A DNA stretch of 64,000 bases from Seminavis robusta (taxonomy: Eukaryota; Bacillariophyta; Bacillariophyceae; Naviculales; Naviculaceae), in the NCBI GenBank assembly GCA_903772945.1, contig CAICTM010000182.1, positions 1-64,000 of the forward strand. The letters run 5' to 3'. A program made the position numbers and the translations under genes. Below the pieces are notes generated by a model. The model was not told the DNA's origin and did not search any database. It worked only from the letters and a program-made list of their open reading frames with translations. Positions 54,582 through 64,000 of the stretch are shown piece after piece; the stretch's first letter is position 1; every line of letters begins with the position of its first letter.

Positions 54582-56171
54582 ATGGCGCACACAATGGGAG
54601 CCACCAAGCCGTCCGATATTCCGCAGGAGGTTCCAATGTTCTTGAGAAGTAAGTCATTGTCTGCCACTCGGAATGGTGGGTCTGGTACTCGGCTGCGTAG
54701 GATCCTACGTAGACCTGTCATTGTCCCGCCAGACCCACCAAAACTTGATTTCCTAAAAATAAATGTTGACCATGGCGTTCTCTAACCTTATCTTATCCTT
54801 ACTACTTATTATATAGAAACCTACCATATGATTGACAGCTGCGATCCGACTATAGCTTGCTGGAGTGACGATGGCGAAACCTTTATAGTGAAGGATCCTA
54901 GCAAATTTGAAGCTACCATCATTCCCCAGTTCTTCAAGCACTCTAAGTTTACTAGCTTTGTCCGCCAGCTCAACTTTTACAGTTTCAGAAAAATCAAGTA
55001 CATGGACACGCTACGTCTAGATCCAAAGCTAGAAGCGCAAACCGCTAACTACTGGAGATTCAAGCATGATAAGTTCCAACGGGGAAAACCAAATTTGCTC
55101 ACTCAAATCAAGAGAATGACGGCGTCTCAGTCCAGGGCTCAGGCTGCTGCCACTGCTTCTACTTCTGCTACCAGCAATAACAAGGCCACTCCATCTTCTG
55201 TCAAGTCAGATGCCAACTCCACACACAACTCTACTCACTGTGATCAGAACAATGAAGCCATGCAGTCGGAAATTGACATTCTCAAGAAACAACTAGAGGA
55301 AATGAACAAAAACATGAATGAACTCACCAACATGGTTCAGAAAGTATCCATCAGTGACCCACAACCAAAGGATGTCCCCGTGGGAAACAAACGCAAAAAG
55401 GTGGAGATTGTGCTTCCTCCTCAGTCCGTCTCTTCTTCTTCTGTGGCGGATGCTCCTGCCGAGTTGCTTCCCGATGCCGCTCTCGATCTACTCATGGAAG
55501 CCAATCCGGAGGAATTATTCACCACTGCCACGGATGGAATGATGGATCTCGAAACCGTATCTTCTTATCCCATGCCAGAGCCGTTACCATCCACAAGAGC
55601 GTCTTCTATCGCATCCAATGCTACCGACTCGGATTTTGTCGATCAGCTCTTCTCGGCATTTGGACAAGATGAAACCGCTGTTGAGGACACTGCCATGGCT
55701 TTGGATGCACTCCCTGAACCAACATCGGTCGGATCCAGTTCGTCCAGTCTCTCGTCACAGTCGCATTGGAACCCATCCAAGAAGAATAACAACAACAACA
55801 ACAATCGCGCAGATCCGGTCTTGATGGACCGGCTCTCGGAAGCACTGGCAGTATTGCCCAAGGACATGCAGGAACAAATTGTCAATCGGCTCATTGACTC
55901 TATCACGTCCAATGCGCTATTGGGACCTACCACTGCCACACAGGCTGTGGTTGTGCCATCGATCAAGAAGGATGATGACGAAGATGATCTGACGCCACAA
56001 GCCGTGGCCACGCCAGCGAACGACTTGGAAGCACTTGGTATGCCATTGGCTGCCGCTACTTTGGCGTCATTGCTCAGCTACTACAGCAACCTTGTCAAGG
56101 ATAATGAACAACAACAACAAGCCGTCAACAAACCCGTCAAGCCCCTTCCCGTCATTCCATGCCATGCATAA
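54582..56171 (+). CDS. Heat-shock-factor-type transcription factor, HSF-2
   Basis: Exons 54582-54648 and 54817-56171, 473 aa. The intron is 168 bp (GTAAGT...ATAG), phase 1. The ATG lies in a CGACCATGG context. The HSF DNA-binding domain is at about 20-115 (PMFLRKTYHMIDSCDPTIAC ... FKHSKFTSFVRQLNFYSFRK ... FKHDKFQRGKPNLLTQIKR). A coiled coil follows at about 165-200 (MQSEIDILKKQLEEMNKNMN), then a basic NKRKKVEI nuclear signal. The acidic, Ser/Pro-rich C-terminal half carries family blocks RADPVLMDRLSEALAVLPKD and GMPLAAATLASLL and ends PVIPCHA. Its DNA-binding domain is identical in protein to HSF-3 (57885-59572), with which it is arranged tail to tail. Confidence 0.93.
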
Positions 56172-57884
56172 GAACATGACACGATACTGGGGACTACCAC
56201 TACTATTTTCACAACAACAACAACAATCTACGCACACTACTGACTGTCGGCTTGTACCCTTCAGTGGAAGAAAGTGTTCGTCGTGCCTTTCTCCGCTGGA
56301 TTGGGTGGGTCGATGGAAGACTGATACGACACGGATGGATCTATAATGGCTTACGCTGGCAGCCTGGTGAGCTCCGTCAACGACAAACACGCCAGACAAC
56401 AAAATACCAGCGCCGATCCATCCTTCATTTTGCATATTCAAAAAGCGATTCGACAGCGACACGGGCATCAAAGGTACCCAGGCTGTACGACGCTACGTAC
56501 ATGGCTCTGCAATGACAATGACAAAATTGCCGCTACAACCCACAAGAACCAACGATCTAGCTAGCTAGAGGCTCGCTCGGGGCAGGGGATGCTCCTGCTG
56601 TGGGGTTGGGTTGGGTGGCCCGAAAACGAAGAAAAACTAGATAATCCAAAAAATGCTAGAAACAATTCAAAATGCTACGGATGAACTATTTCCTTGTCGT
56701 CTTCTTCTCCTCTATCCACAGCCTACTGTACAGTACTAAAGAGAGGCACCGCAAAGGCTTGCAGACCTTTGGTCGGCGTTTGCTTGGCTTCCTGCCTTGC
56801 GCTGAACACGGGTAGACTACGGTAGGGGTGCAGAGCTGATTGTTTCTTGTGCGAGTACCAAGCCAGCTCGAGGAGGCCAAAGCTTGCAACATCCGTCATT
56901 ACATGTAGCTAGCTAGAGAACAAGACTTGGTTGTCTCCTCTGCATTTATTAAGGAGCCTGCGAGCGACCTGGGTGCTAGCTAGCAGAGACAAGGAGGACA
57001 GCGACAACGTTCGACGAGTCGAGGACATACCCATGTAGTTTTCGTGGCTGCTTTGGCCTGTGGCTTTCGCGCATAATCAAAGACCCCAGAACTATCTAGC
57101 TTGCTAACGTAGCAACAGAAAAGCGTATAATTTGCGTCGAGGATGGGGCGGTGCCACTGCAAACAACCCACGGGCTTGTTCCGGATAAAACCGTGGAGAG
57201 AAGAGAAAACACCTGTGGCTCTAGAAGCGACGATTGCGGCAAGCTCCCTACCAAACTACCAAACGCCGTCGCGCTTGGCAATTATCGTTTCATTTTACAT
57301 GTAAAACTACGACTCGCAGCTTTGGGGGCAAAGACAATCCGCACACAAAACTCGCCGCCAAACGACAAGAGTGACAAAAACGAACGACTGAAGCACCTGA
57401 CCATAATAAATGCAGGCGAAGGCGAGAAGCGGACTTGAGTGTTATAGGCAGAATAAATACATGTAGAAAGCGTGTAAATTGAACTTGAATGCAACGTGAA
57501 TCAAATCAATCCTGTCATCGTGAGACGGCGGCATGTAGGATTCCCCAATCCCTAGGAACTCTTCCTCTGTGGTAAATTCGTTCGAAATTCTCTGTAACGA
57601 GTCAAGGGCCAATCCATCAATGGGCGTCATGATGAAATATATGTATTGGTAGTATCTACTAGCAGATTGTTGTAGTCGGGGTATTGAGGTTCCGTTGGTA
57701 AAGAGTCGAGTCTGCGATTGCTTTTCGCAATTGCTCATATCAAACCCTTGCTCCTTGCATAGTTGTCGTGGTCAGAATCGGACCTCAGTAGATTGACTGT
57801 CTGCATCATCGAACCTCCCCATCGGCAACGGTCGTGGAAAGCTCCAACAAAAGAGCCACGAAAGTCGGCATTGTCGTGTGTTAC
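56172..57884. other. Intergenic between tail-to-tail HSF-2 and HSF-3
   Basis: No gene seen. CAA repeats near 56212-56225 and a GGGTTGGGTTGGGTGG tract near 56601. Short frames only. Confidence 0.45.
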
Positions 57885-59572
57885 CTAAGCGTGAACTGGG
57901 ATGACCGGAATATCCTTGACACCAGTTCTGGATGCCTTGCTTTTGTTGGCACTGCAGGACGACGAAGGAGAAGAAGAGCGCTGTTTCTTGACCTGCTCGC
58001 TGTAGTGACCAAGGAGAGCCGCCAATGTCGCTGCTGCCAATGGCATACCAATTTCTCCGACGGCCGCGGGTGACGACTTTTCTTGGTCGTCTTTGCTGGC
58101 AACGCTCTTGTCGTCTTCCATGGCTGATGATTCGCCTTGTTGGCCTGCTGGCACTACGTTGGCTGGCATAGGAGCAGTGTACAGATCCGTGGTGGTAATG
58201 GCCGCGATGAGTCGTTCTACAATCTGTTCTTGCATGGCTTTGGGTAGCACAGCCAGCGCTTCCGAGAGTCGATCCATGAGCTCCGGGTCAGCCCGATTGG
58301 GCCGGCTTCGTGACGCTAGTTCGAAAGCAGTGGGCGGAAGTCCCGTGGATGGATCCGGCAAGAGGTGCGTGGCAGTGCTGTCTTCCACAGCGTCGGCCGA
58401 GTCCCCGTTCTGGCAAACATCCACCAGTGCAACATCGTCACCGTTGAGGTCCTTGCTAAAATCGTAGAGCGTGTCAACAGGCTGAGCCGACGTATCGAGC
58501 GGCTGAAGCTGTACTTGTTCGTCTCCGCCGAGATCCATCGGAAGTATTTCTTCAAAGTCAACATTGGAACTGAGCATTTCATCGGGTCGTACAATGAGAG
58601 CAGTATCATCGAGGGATCCCACAACATCCGGCGGTAATATTGGCTGGGGCGGAGCCACGGAAACGGCTGCCTGAGCCAAGGAAGGAACCGATTCGGGAAG
58701 AGACGTATCCAACTTTTTGCGCTTCGAGCCTACAGGAACATGTGGAACACTACCGTCTTGCTTGACTACCGAGGCAGCAGGAGGCTTACTTGCCGCTTCT
58801 TCTTCCTCGTCCTTGCTGCTGCTCGAAAGGGTGACCTTTTGGACCATAGACGTTAGCTGAGTCATGTTCTTGTTCATTTCTTCAATGCGCTTCTTGAGAG
58901 AATCTAGTTCGCTCTTCATGGCTTCGGAACCTGCTCCATTGGCGCTTGTCACGGGTGCAGGTGGTGTCTTGTTGGCGGCCGGTCCACCCTTGCTTCCAGT
59001 CATGCGTTTGATCTCTGACAAAAGATGGGGTTTTCCTCGTTGGAACTTATCATGCTTGAATCTCCAGTAGTTAGCGGTTTGAGCTTCTAGCTTTGGATCT
59101 AGTCGCAGGGTGTCCATGTACTTGATTTTTCTGAAACTGTAAAAGTTGAGCTGCCGGACAAAGCTAGTGAACTTTGAGTGCTTGAAGAACTGGGGAATGA
59201 TGGTAGCTTCAAATTTGCTAGGATCCTTCACTATAAAGGTTTCGCCATCGTCACTCCAGCAAGCTATAGTCGGATCGCAGCTGTCGATCATATGGTAGGT
59301 TTCTATATAGCATAGATAGATATAACAGGTAGATAGATAGACAAAGAGAAAGGAGAGCAAGCAACGGTGTTAGGTAACGGCTAGGCAGACAATTGAGTCC
59401 CGATATTCCATGACTGAAGCTTCGCTTTGGCGTCATTCGTGAGTACTACAAGATCCACGTAGGATTCTACAGGACAATGCAGCTAACACCGAACGCATTC
59501 TCGTAACTCACTGCGTAGAAAGAGCGGTACATCCGGCGGCGTCTCGTCGACCGCTTTGTTGTTGGGCGCCAT
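57885..59572 (-). CDS. Heat-shock-factor-type transcription factor, HSF-3
   Basis: Exons complement(join(57885..59302, 59512..59572)), 492 aa. The intron is 209 bp (GTGAGT...ATAG), phase 1, at the same place as in HSF-2. Exon 1 encodes MAPNNKAVDETPPDVPLFLR, different from HSF-2, but the exon-2 DNA-binding domain is protein-identical to HSF-2 for about 90 residues. Then come a coiled coil (MKSELDSLKKRIEEMNKNMT), a KRKKLD nuclear signal and a long acidic region. Shared C-terminal blocks are RADPELMDRLSEALAVLPK, MQEQIVERLI and GMPLAAATLAALL, ending PVIPVHA. The central activation region is diverged from HSF-2. Role: transcription activator or repressor binding HSE-type sites, by family. Confidence 0.93.
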
Positions 59573-60589
59573 GGTGGACTTTTTCTTTTCTTTTCTTTTC
59601 TATTGCTTGTTGTTGTTTACGTGTCGCTCTCTAGCTAGACTAGTAGTCAGATAGCGCAATGCCAGTCTTGTCTGCTTGTGATTGAGTGAATGTCTCTTTT
59701 GGCTTTTTTTCTTTTTGTTGGCTTTTGTTGTTGTGGATTGTGAGAGGCGAGTCAGTCGAGTCAAACGAGTCGAATGATTGGACTGGGCAGCTGGCAGCAG
59801 GTGCGCCAGCGCGCCAGGTTACGAAACTGTGGTCTGTTTTCATTCACGAGGTCGCTGTAGATGCTACACCATATTTTGTACCAAGCTCATGACTGGCTCA
59901 GTGATGATGTCATCCGAGAAATGTCAACGACACAGCTGTTCGGCTTTTGGAGACACTCATTTAGAGAGCAAGAAGCCTGCCGGGGTTGGAGTTTCGAAGA
60001 ATTTTTGCAACGGTCAAGATTCGGATCCTGATTGGTTTGATGACCTGACGTCAATGGTTGTCAAGTTGAAATTTCTTCGAAGAGACCACAGACTTGCCGA
60101 CATGGCGACATGGCAGCATTGGTTGGCAAAGCCGCTCAAGATGTGGATGATGCGGGGGAGACGGAGATGGGAGCTTGCTTGGTCAGTCCTACTCAGTAAC
60201 TGTTACTGGTTGAAAATGATCTTGTATTTTACTAGCTAGCCTAAATAGCTACCTGGTATCGGTAGGACTTTTGGTTTTGCTCCAAGAGCGCACCTCTAGC
60301 TAGCTAGCTCTCCATAGTTTTTATGCCCCCAGAGCAATCCCGCGGTTTTGTTTTGCAGCCATCTATACAATACCGTGAGGTCCTTTTGAAATGGGAGTTT
60401 GAGGGGTGACTGTCACTCTGTCCGGAAAGGTTGGATGGGATGGCTATGGAGCTTCCATTCAGTGCATCAGTGCTGCTACGAATCTACCAATGACAACGAC
60501 AGGGCTTCCCTTACCTTACCTACTAGCTAGAAGTACCGTACCTACGTACCTACCTCCTGCATGGGGGGGATCAAATCCAAGAGACGCCG
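59573..60589. other. Intergenic, upstream of HSF-3
   Basis: CTTTT repeats directly upstream of HSF-3 (59580-59600). No gene seen; a 153-codon frame at 59778 has no coding character. Confidence 0.4.
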
Positions 60590-61030
60590 GTTCGATCGTT
60601 CGCTTCTCCTCCCAAGACGATTGCTTTTCAGTCCATTGGCCCCAACGTTGACAACAATGACAACAATGACAATGATCTGTCCACGCGAATTACGGTGCTT
60701 GAGTCAAATCAGAGGGTGAAACAACCAAGGATGCGCTAAAGCGTATCGAAGCCTTAATCATGAACTGGGACAACAATCTCGCGGAGCAGATCAAGGACGT
60801 CAAAAAGGAGGTGACGGAGCAGATCAAGGACGTTAAAGATCGAGGAAGTCAAGGAAGTCAAAAAGGACGTCAAGGACATGAATAAGGAGCTGACTACGAA
60901 GATTGAAGGTTTGGACAACAAGATTGAGGGCTTGGACATCAAGGAGAGTAGTGTGCTTTTGGTGGTGGCAGACACTACGGCCGTCACCACAATGGCCAAT
61001 TTCCAAGATATCGTCGCCGTCTTCAAGTAA
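60590..61030 (+). pseudogene. Relic of a coiled-coil protein gene, broken by frameshifts
   Basis: Coding-like sequence runs through three frames. First: PPKTIAFQSIGPNVDNND...LSTRITVLESNQR. Then: TTKDALKRIEALIMNWDNN (ATG at 60760), AEQIKDVKKEVTEQIKDVK. Then, after about 60838: EEVKEVKKDVKDMNKELTTK and onward to FQDIVAVFK and a TAA near 61030. Heptad-like I/V/L spacing and repeated KDVK units indicate a coiled coil. No single frame is long enough to stand alone. It may be a decayed gene, or a gene with undetected short introns. Family unknown. Confidence 0.5.
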
Positions 61031-61131
61031 GTTAGTTGTATGGAAATGAATTGAAAATTGGTTGTGCTCTAGCTACTAGTACATGTAGATTAGCAAATTC
61101 CTAGATAGCTATATTTGAAGTATAGACTTTG

Positions 61132-62397
61132 TCATTGTAGCTTATTCTGCTGGTTGTCAACACTCCACGAGGAGACCACTGGAACCTTTCGTCGAAACCG
61201 ATCCATGTTTTTGGTGTGCGGCAACTTGGGACAAGGAATACCGTCTCCGTCCCGATCCAGTTTGGCCACATCACCATAGTAGGGAAGATACCTTTCGTAC
61301 CAACTGAGGGCTTCTTCATAAGTGCCAAAGTCAGAACAGCCTCTGGAATCGCCCGGGTTGATCGGTACTACCGGTACTGTTCCCTTGGAGTTGGCAGTAT
61401 TGTCAACTCGAATGGTTTTCCCTCCGTCGGCTCCCCATTGCGTTTGCGTCGTAAAGGCAAGTGGCTCAAATTGGTCGTCCAGGTTGAGAGGAAAGTCAGA
61501 CGTGGCGGGTGTCGATGTTTTCGACGACGACGAAGATACAAAAGGCGAGTCGACAAGTCTGGTTCCAGCATCTGCAGTGCACACTTCGTACAGTCCAACG
61601 TGCTTGTCCTGAGCTTGTTGATTGAGGTGTTCCAACGCCGCAGTAAAGCCTGGAAGAATCTTCTCCGCTTCCTTTCGACCCCGAGCCACGGGCTTGGCGT
61701 AACCAGACTCGATTAGTTCGGCATTGACCAGCACTGCATCGTCATTGGGGTTTGGGGTTTCCCGGAGGAGGAGGACTCGCTTGGCAGCGGAAGAACTACT
61801 GCTTTCTTCGTCTAGAAACCTGACTTTGACAGTAGTCCCCTTGGGCAGAGACTTTCGGAGTTGTTTGGAAGGTGAATACGACGTGCAATCTGGGAAACCG
61901 CCGGTGGACGGGGTTTGGACTCCCGCCAGTGCCACGAGACCATTCTTGTCCAATTTGATGGTGTTGGGGTCAAGAATTCTCGCCACAGTATCCTTCTTGT
62001 ATTGTTTGCTCTTTTGCAGGTCCAACACAGATGATTCGAGGAGCTGAGTACTTGCAGCGGTACTTGTGCTGGAGTGGATGTCATTGGTCGCTGCTAGGGA
62101 TAACCATAGAGTTGGGGTTAAGGAAAGTGATGCCACGATGCTGAGCTGCTGCTGCGAGGACGCAACAGCAGCGACTCTCAAAACTCGTTGGTTCAAATTC
62201 ATGTTGCTTGCGCTGGAGTATATGGCTGAGCCAGTACTAGTAGATGTAGGCAGTGTCCGCAATGATGATACCGGTATGTGTTGAATTGGCTCTGTTGGTG
62301 GTGGAACAGAAAGCAAACCGTGGACAGTCAGGGTGCTGCAAGCTTGTAAAGTGACGAACAACGCGAACGAGAACAGATAATCAAGGCAAGGCGGCAT
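61132..62397 (-). CDS. Secreted or plastid SNase-fold protein with C-terminal excalibur domain
   Basis: 421 aa, single exon. The N-terminal signal peptide is YLFSFALFVTLQACSTLTVHG. A Ser/Thr-rich stretch and a second hydrophobic segment (about 84-104, LSIVASLSLTPTLWLSLAA) could be a transit-plus-lumen signal, or a membrane anchor. A staphylococcal-nuclease-like OB fold spans about 137-273 (VARILDPNTIKLDKNGLVAL ... KGTTVKVRFLDEE ... LVNAELIESGYAKPV ... HVGLYEV). An excalibur Ca2+-binding motif is at about 354-393 (CSDFGTYEEALSWY, DRDGDGIPC). Where SNase has RLIGVDTPE, this protein has VALAGVQTPST, so the catalytic Arg35 and Glu43 equivalents and Asp40 are absent; an Arg87 equivalent (KRVLL) remains. 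Probably a binding protein rather than an active nuclease. Confidence 0.85.
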   Translation of the reverse strand: MPPCLDYLFSFALFVTLQACSTLTVHGLLSVPPPTEPIQHIPVSSLRTLPTSTSTGSAIYSSASNMNLNQRVLRVAAVASSQQQLSIVASLSLTPTLWLSLAATNDIHSSTSTAASTQLLESSVLDLQKSKQYKKDTVARILDPNTIKLDKNGLVALAGVQTPSTGGFPDCTSYSPSKQLRKSLPKGTTVKVRFLDEESSSSSAAKRVLLLRETPNPNDDAVLVNAELIESGYAKPVARGRKEAEKILPGFTAALEHLNQQAQDKHVGLYEVCTADAGTRLVDSPFVSSSSSKTSTPATSDFPLNLDDQFEPLAFTTQTQWGADGGKTIRVDNTANSKGTVPVVPINPGDSRGCSDFGTYEEALSWYERYLPYYGDVAKLDRDGDGIPCPKLPHTKNMDRFRRKVPVVSSWSVDNQQNKLQ

Positions 62398-62837
62398 GAT
62401 GCCTGGAATCTCCTTGCAAGTTGTTGGCAGAAAAGTGGAAGCTGGGATGATAAATACATATATTATGAGGTCTCTTCCGGTGGGTTGGTCCTTTCTTCAT
62501 TTATGGTAAGGACTTTAAAAAAGTGAGCACAAAACTACATGTACATGTACATGTACTCAAAACTCACCTACGTACGTGTGCAGTCACGAGAAGGACTCGA
62601 AGATTGTGAATGATTCAATCGGGCTACAACTAGCTACCCTAGTAGCTAGCCAGCGGGAAGAAGACATGCATGCAAAACCGCCCTCCAAGTACTGGGGTAC
62701 GAACTACCGGTAGCCAGCTATTAGAAGGGTTGATGGACTGTATTCAATTTTCGGCCTGTCCAAGAGTTCCTACAGAGACAAACAGAATGGCTGAAACCAA
62801 GAAACTTTGTAAATCATTTTTTAAACCACATCGATTT
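62398..62837. other. Intergenic, includes 3' flank of copy D
   Basis: ACATGTACATGTACATGTAC repeat near 62538. 62735-62837 is the reverse complement match to the 3' flank of propeller copy C. No gene seen. Confidence 0.5.
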
Positions 62838-64000
62838 TTAAACAAAAAAACCTTCCAAATAGGCAATTGCACCCTGCCACCAAGTGTAAGTTCTACTAAC
62901 CAAACTGGCCTGTGCAGGGCTTCCACCAGTGCCTAGGTTGCCAACTTGAGGCAAAGGGTTCAGGATGGGTGAAAACGTGGGAAAATCAGTCTGTCCCCAC
63001 ATTTGGACAAGTCCATTCTGTATGTCAGGACCATTGTAGAAAGGTGCTCCAACAAGGACTTTTGTCCCATCACCAGAAATGGCAACGCTCCATCCAAAAG
63101 AATCATTTTCCCCAATTCCATCAATATCAAAACCTTGGGCCCTGCTGATTTCTTTAAGGACCCAATCGATCCCATCAAACTTGTATATGTGAATGTAACC
63201 ACGAAGATTTCCGGAACCATCACTATATGCAGATCCAGCCACAAGGGTTTTGCCATCATTGGATAAATCAATGGAGAACCCAAATCCATCATCTTGTTGC
63301 TCACCAATGAGATCACTATGTTTGTATGACCGGGGGCTGAATCAGGAATTCAAAAGAATCACGTGGCATGCACTTTTAATTCTCACCATCCTCAATGCTT
63401 ACCTTCCCAATTGCCTCCATGTTTCTGCGCTTCTTTCAAAGACTTGTACCCTCCCAAGATTTTCTTCATTGACATCCCCATCATATCCAGGAGAACTAAC
63501 TGCAATGATGCTCCCATCGTAGTTTAGGGCCACCGAATAGCCAAATTGGTCATTGACACTGGAGCCAAACATCGCTCCACCATCAATCGCAATTTGTTGG
63601 ATGCCGGCATTACTGCGGTAAACACGGCATTCACCGAACCTTGTGGCATCAGAAATGGCTGATCCAGATTCGGGCATTCCAACAGCAAACCAGTTGCCAT
63701 CTCCAGAGAATGATGTAGACCACCCCAAGTATGCACGTAGAAGTTCTCCATACAGTCCAGACACAACGGAGAATGTATCATCAGTATATCTCTGACGTTG
63801 CCAGTCAATGCCATTCCAGAAGTAGGTTGTTGCAAAGCCAATGTCACGTAGAGTTGGGCTGTCATATTCGGGAGCCCCAACTGCAATTTTGTTTCCATCT
63901 GCTGACAGAGAAATGTCATGTCCAAAAGAAAAAATTGGCGAGCCATTCAAATCTTCGCCTCGAATTGTACTGCCTCTTTGTAGCCACATCTGTGTGCTTG
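62838..64000 (-). CDS. FG-GAP-type beta-propeller protein, copy D (5' part beyond the window)
   Basis: Exon 2 is 62838-63315 and exon 1 runs from 63403 past the window end. The intron is 63316-63402 (87 bp, GTAAGC...ATAG, phase 2). The visible part covers the end of blade 2 to blade 7 (FGHDISLSADG, LGWSTSFSGDG, FGYSVALNYDG, FGFSIDLSNDG, FGWSVAISGDG) and the family C-terminus ending YLEGFFV. No internal stop in the visible 1.16 kb, so it may be functional. The frame is open at position 64000. Likely surface or secreted, as copy C. Confidence 0.88.

Noticed and set aside
59778-60239. Plus-strand frame of 153 codons
   Set aside because: Composition not protein-like and no similarity to anything in the window.
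60560-60610. tRNA-like GGTTCGATC box
   Set aside because: No matching T-stem, anticodon arm or acceptor stem; the segment fits the coiled-coil relic instead.

Overview
The window looks like nuclear DNA of a eukaryotic alga, most likely a pennate diatom (species not determinable here). The reasons are: short GT-AG introns of about 75-210 bp; an ASA|F plastid-import signature on a small protein; three heat-shock-factor (HSF) genes; an LRR protein with a diatom-like layout (cytosolic tail, TM segment, Pro/Thr stalk, LRRs); a secreted metalloprotease with CxW...C repeats; and a Ty3/gypsy retroelement. I see no rRNA, tRNA or CRISPR. Intergenic DNA is full of self-complementary words such as CTAGCTAG and TACCGGTA.

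Layout. 0-5 kb: gypsy gag-pol, minus strand. 5.2-6.9 kb: copy A of a secreted seven-blade FG-GAP propeller family. 8.2-9.5 kb: membrane protein with a Hedgehog-type Hint domain. 10.1-10.95 kb: foldback repeat and 21-bp minisatellite. 11.9-13.3 kb: a small frameshifted gene and a small plastid-type protein. 13.9-15.7 kb: SAM-RBR ubiquitin ligase. 16.2-18.4 kb: LRR membrane protein with an early TGA. 19.7-24.6 kb: five-exon ABCC transporter. 24.8-26.7 kb: membrane protein with two PH/GRAM-like folds. 27-29.2 kb: decayed repeats. 29.4-30.2 kb: TPR-like protein. 31.5-31.8 kb: cluster of TGTCGGAG words. 32.5-35.6 kb: M11-like metalloprotease. 36.4 kb: unknown small protein. 38.3 and 40.4 kb: paralogous pair of small Ser-rich proteins. 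42.4-44.1 kb: propeller copy B (pseudogene). 45.0-45.9 kb: sulfotransferase-like protein. 47.4-48.7 kb: six-TM protein. 49.0-50.8 kb: HSF-1. 51.6-53.3 kb: propeller copy C (intact). 54.6-56.2 kb: HSF-2. 57.9-59.6 kb: HSF-3. 60.6-61.0 kb: coiled-coil gene relic. 61.1-62.4 kb: nuclease-fold/excalibur protein. 62.8-64.0 kb: propeller copy D, cut by the window end.

The genes do not form a single pathway. The main theme is local duplication and decay: four propeller copies share one phase-2 intron position, two HSF paralogs have DNA-binding domains identical in protein, and two small Ser-rich genes and two long relic segments sit between them. Several copies carry stops or frameshifts, consistent with birth-and-death evolution. 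The most unusual single genes are the Hint-domain membrane protein, the nuclease-fold protein missing two catalytic residues, and the SAM-RBR fusion.
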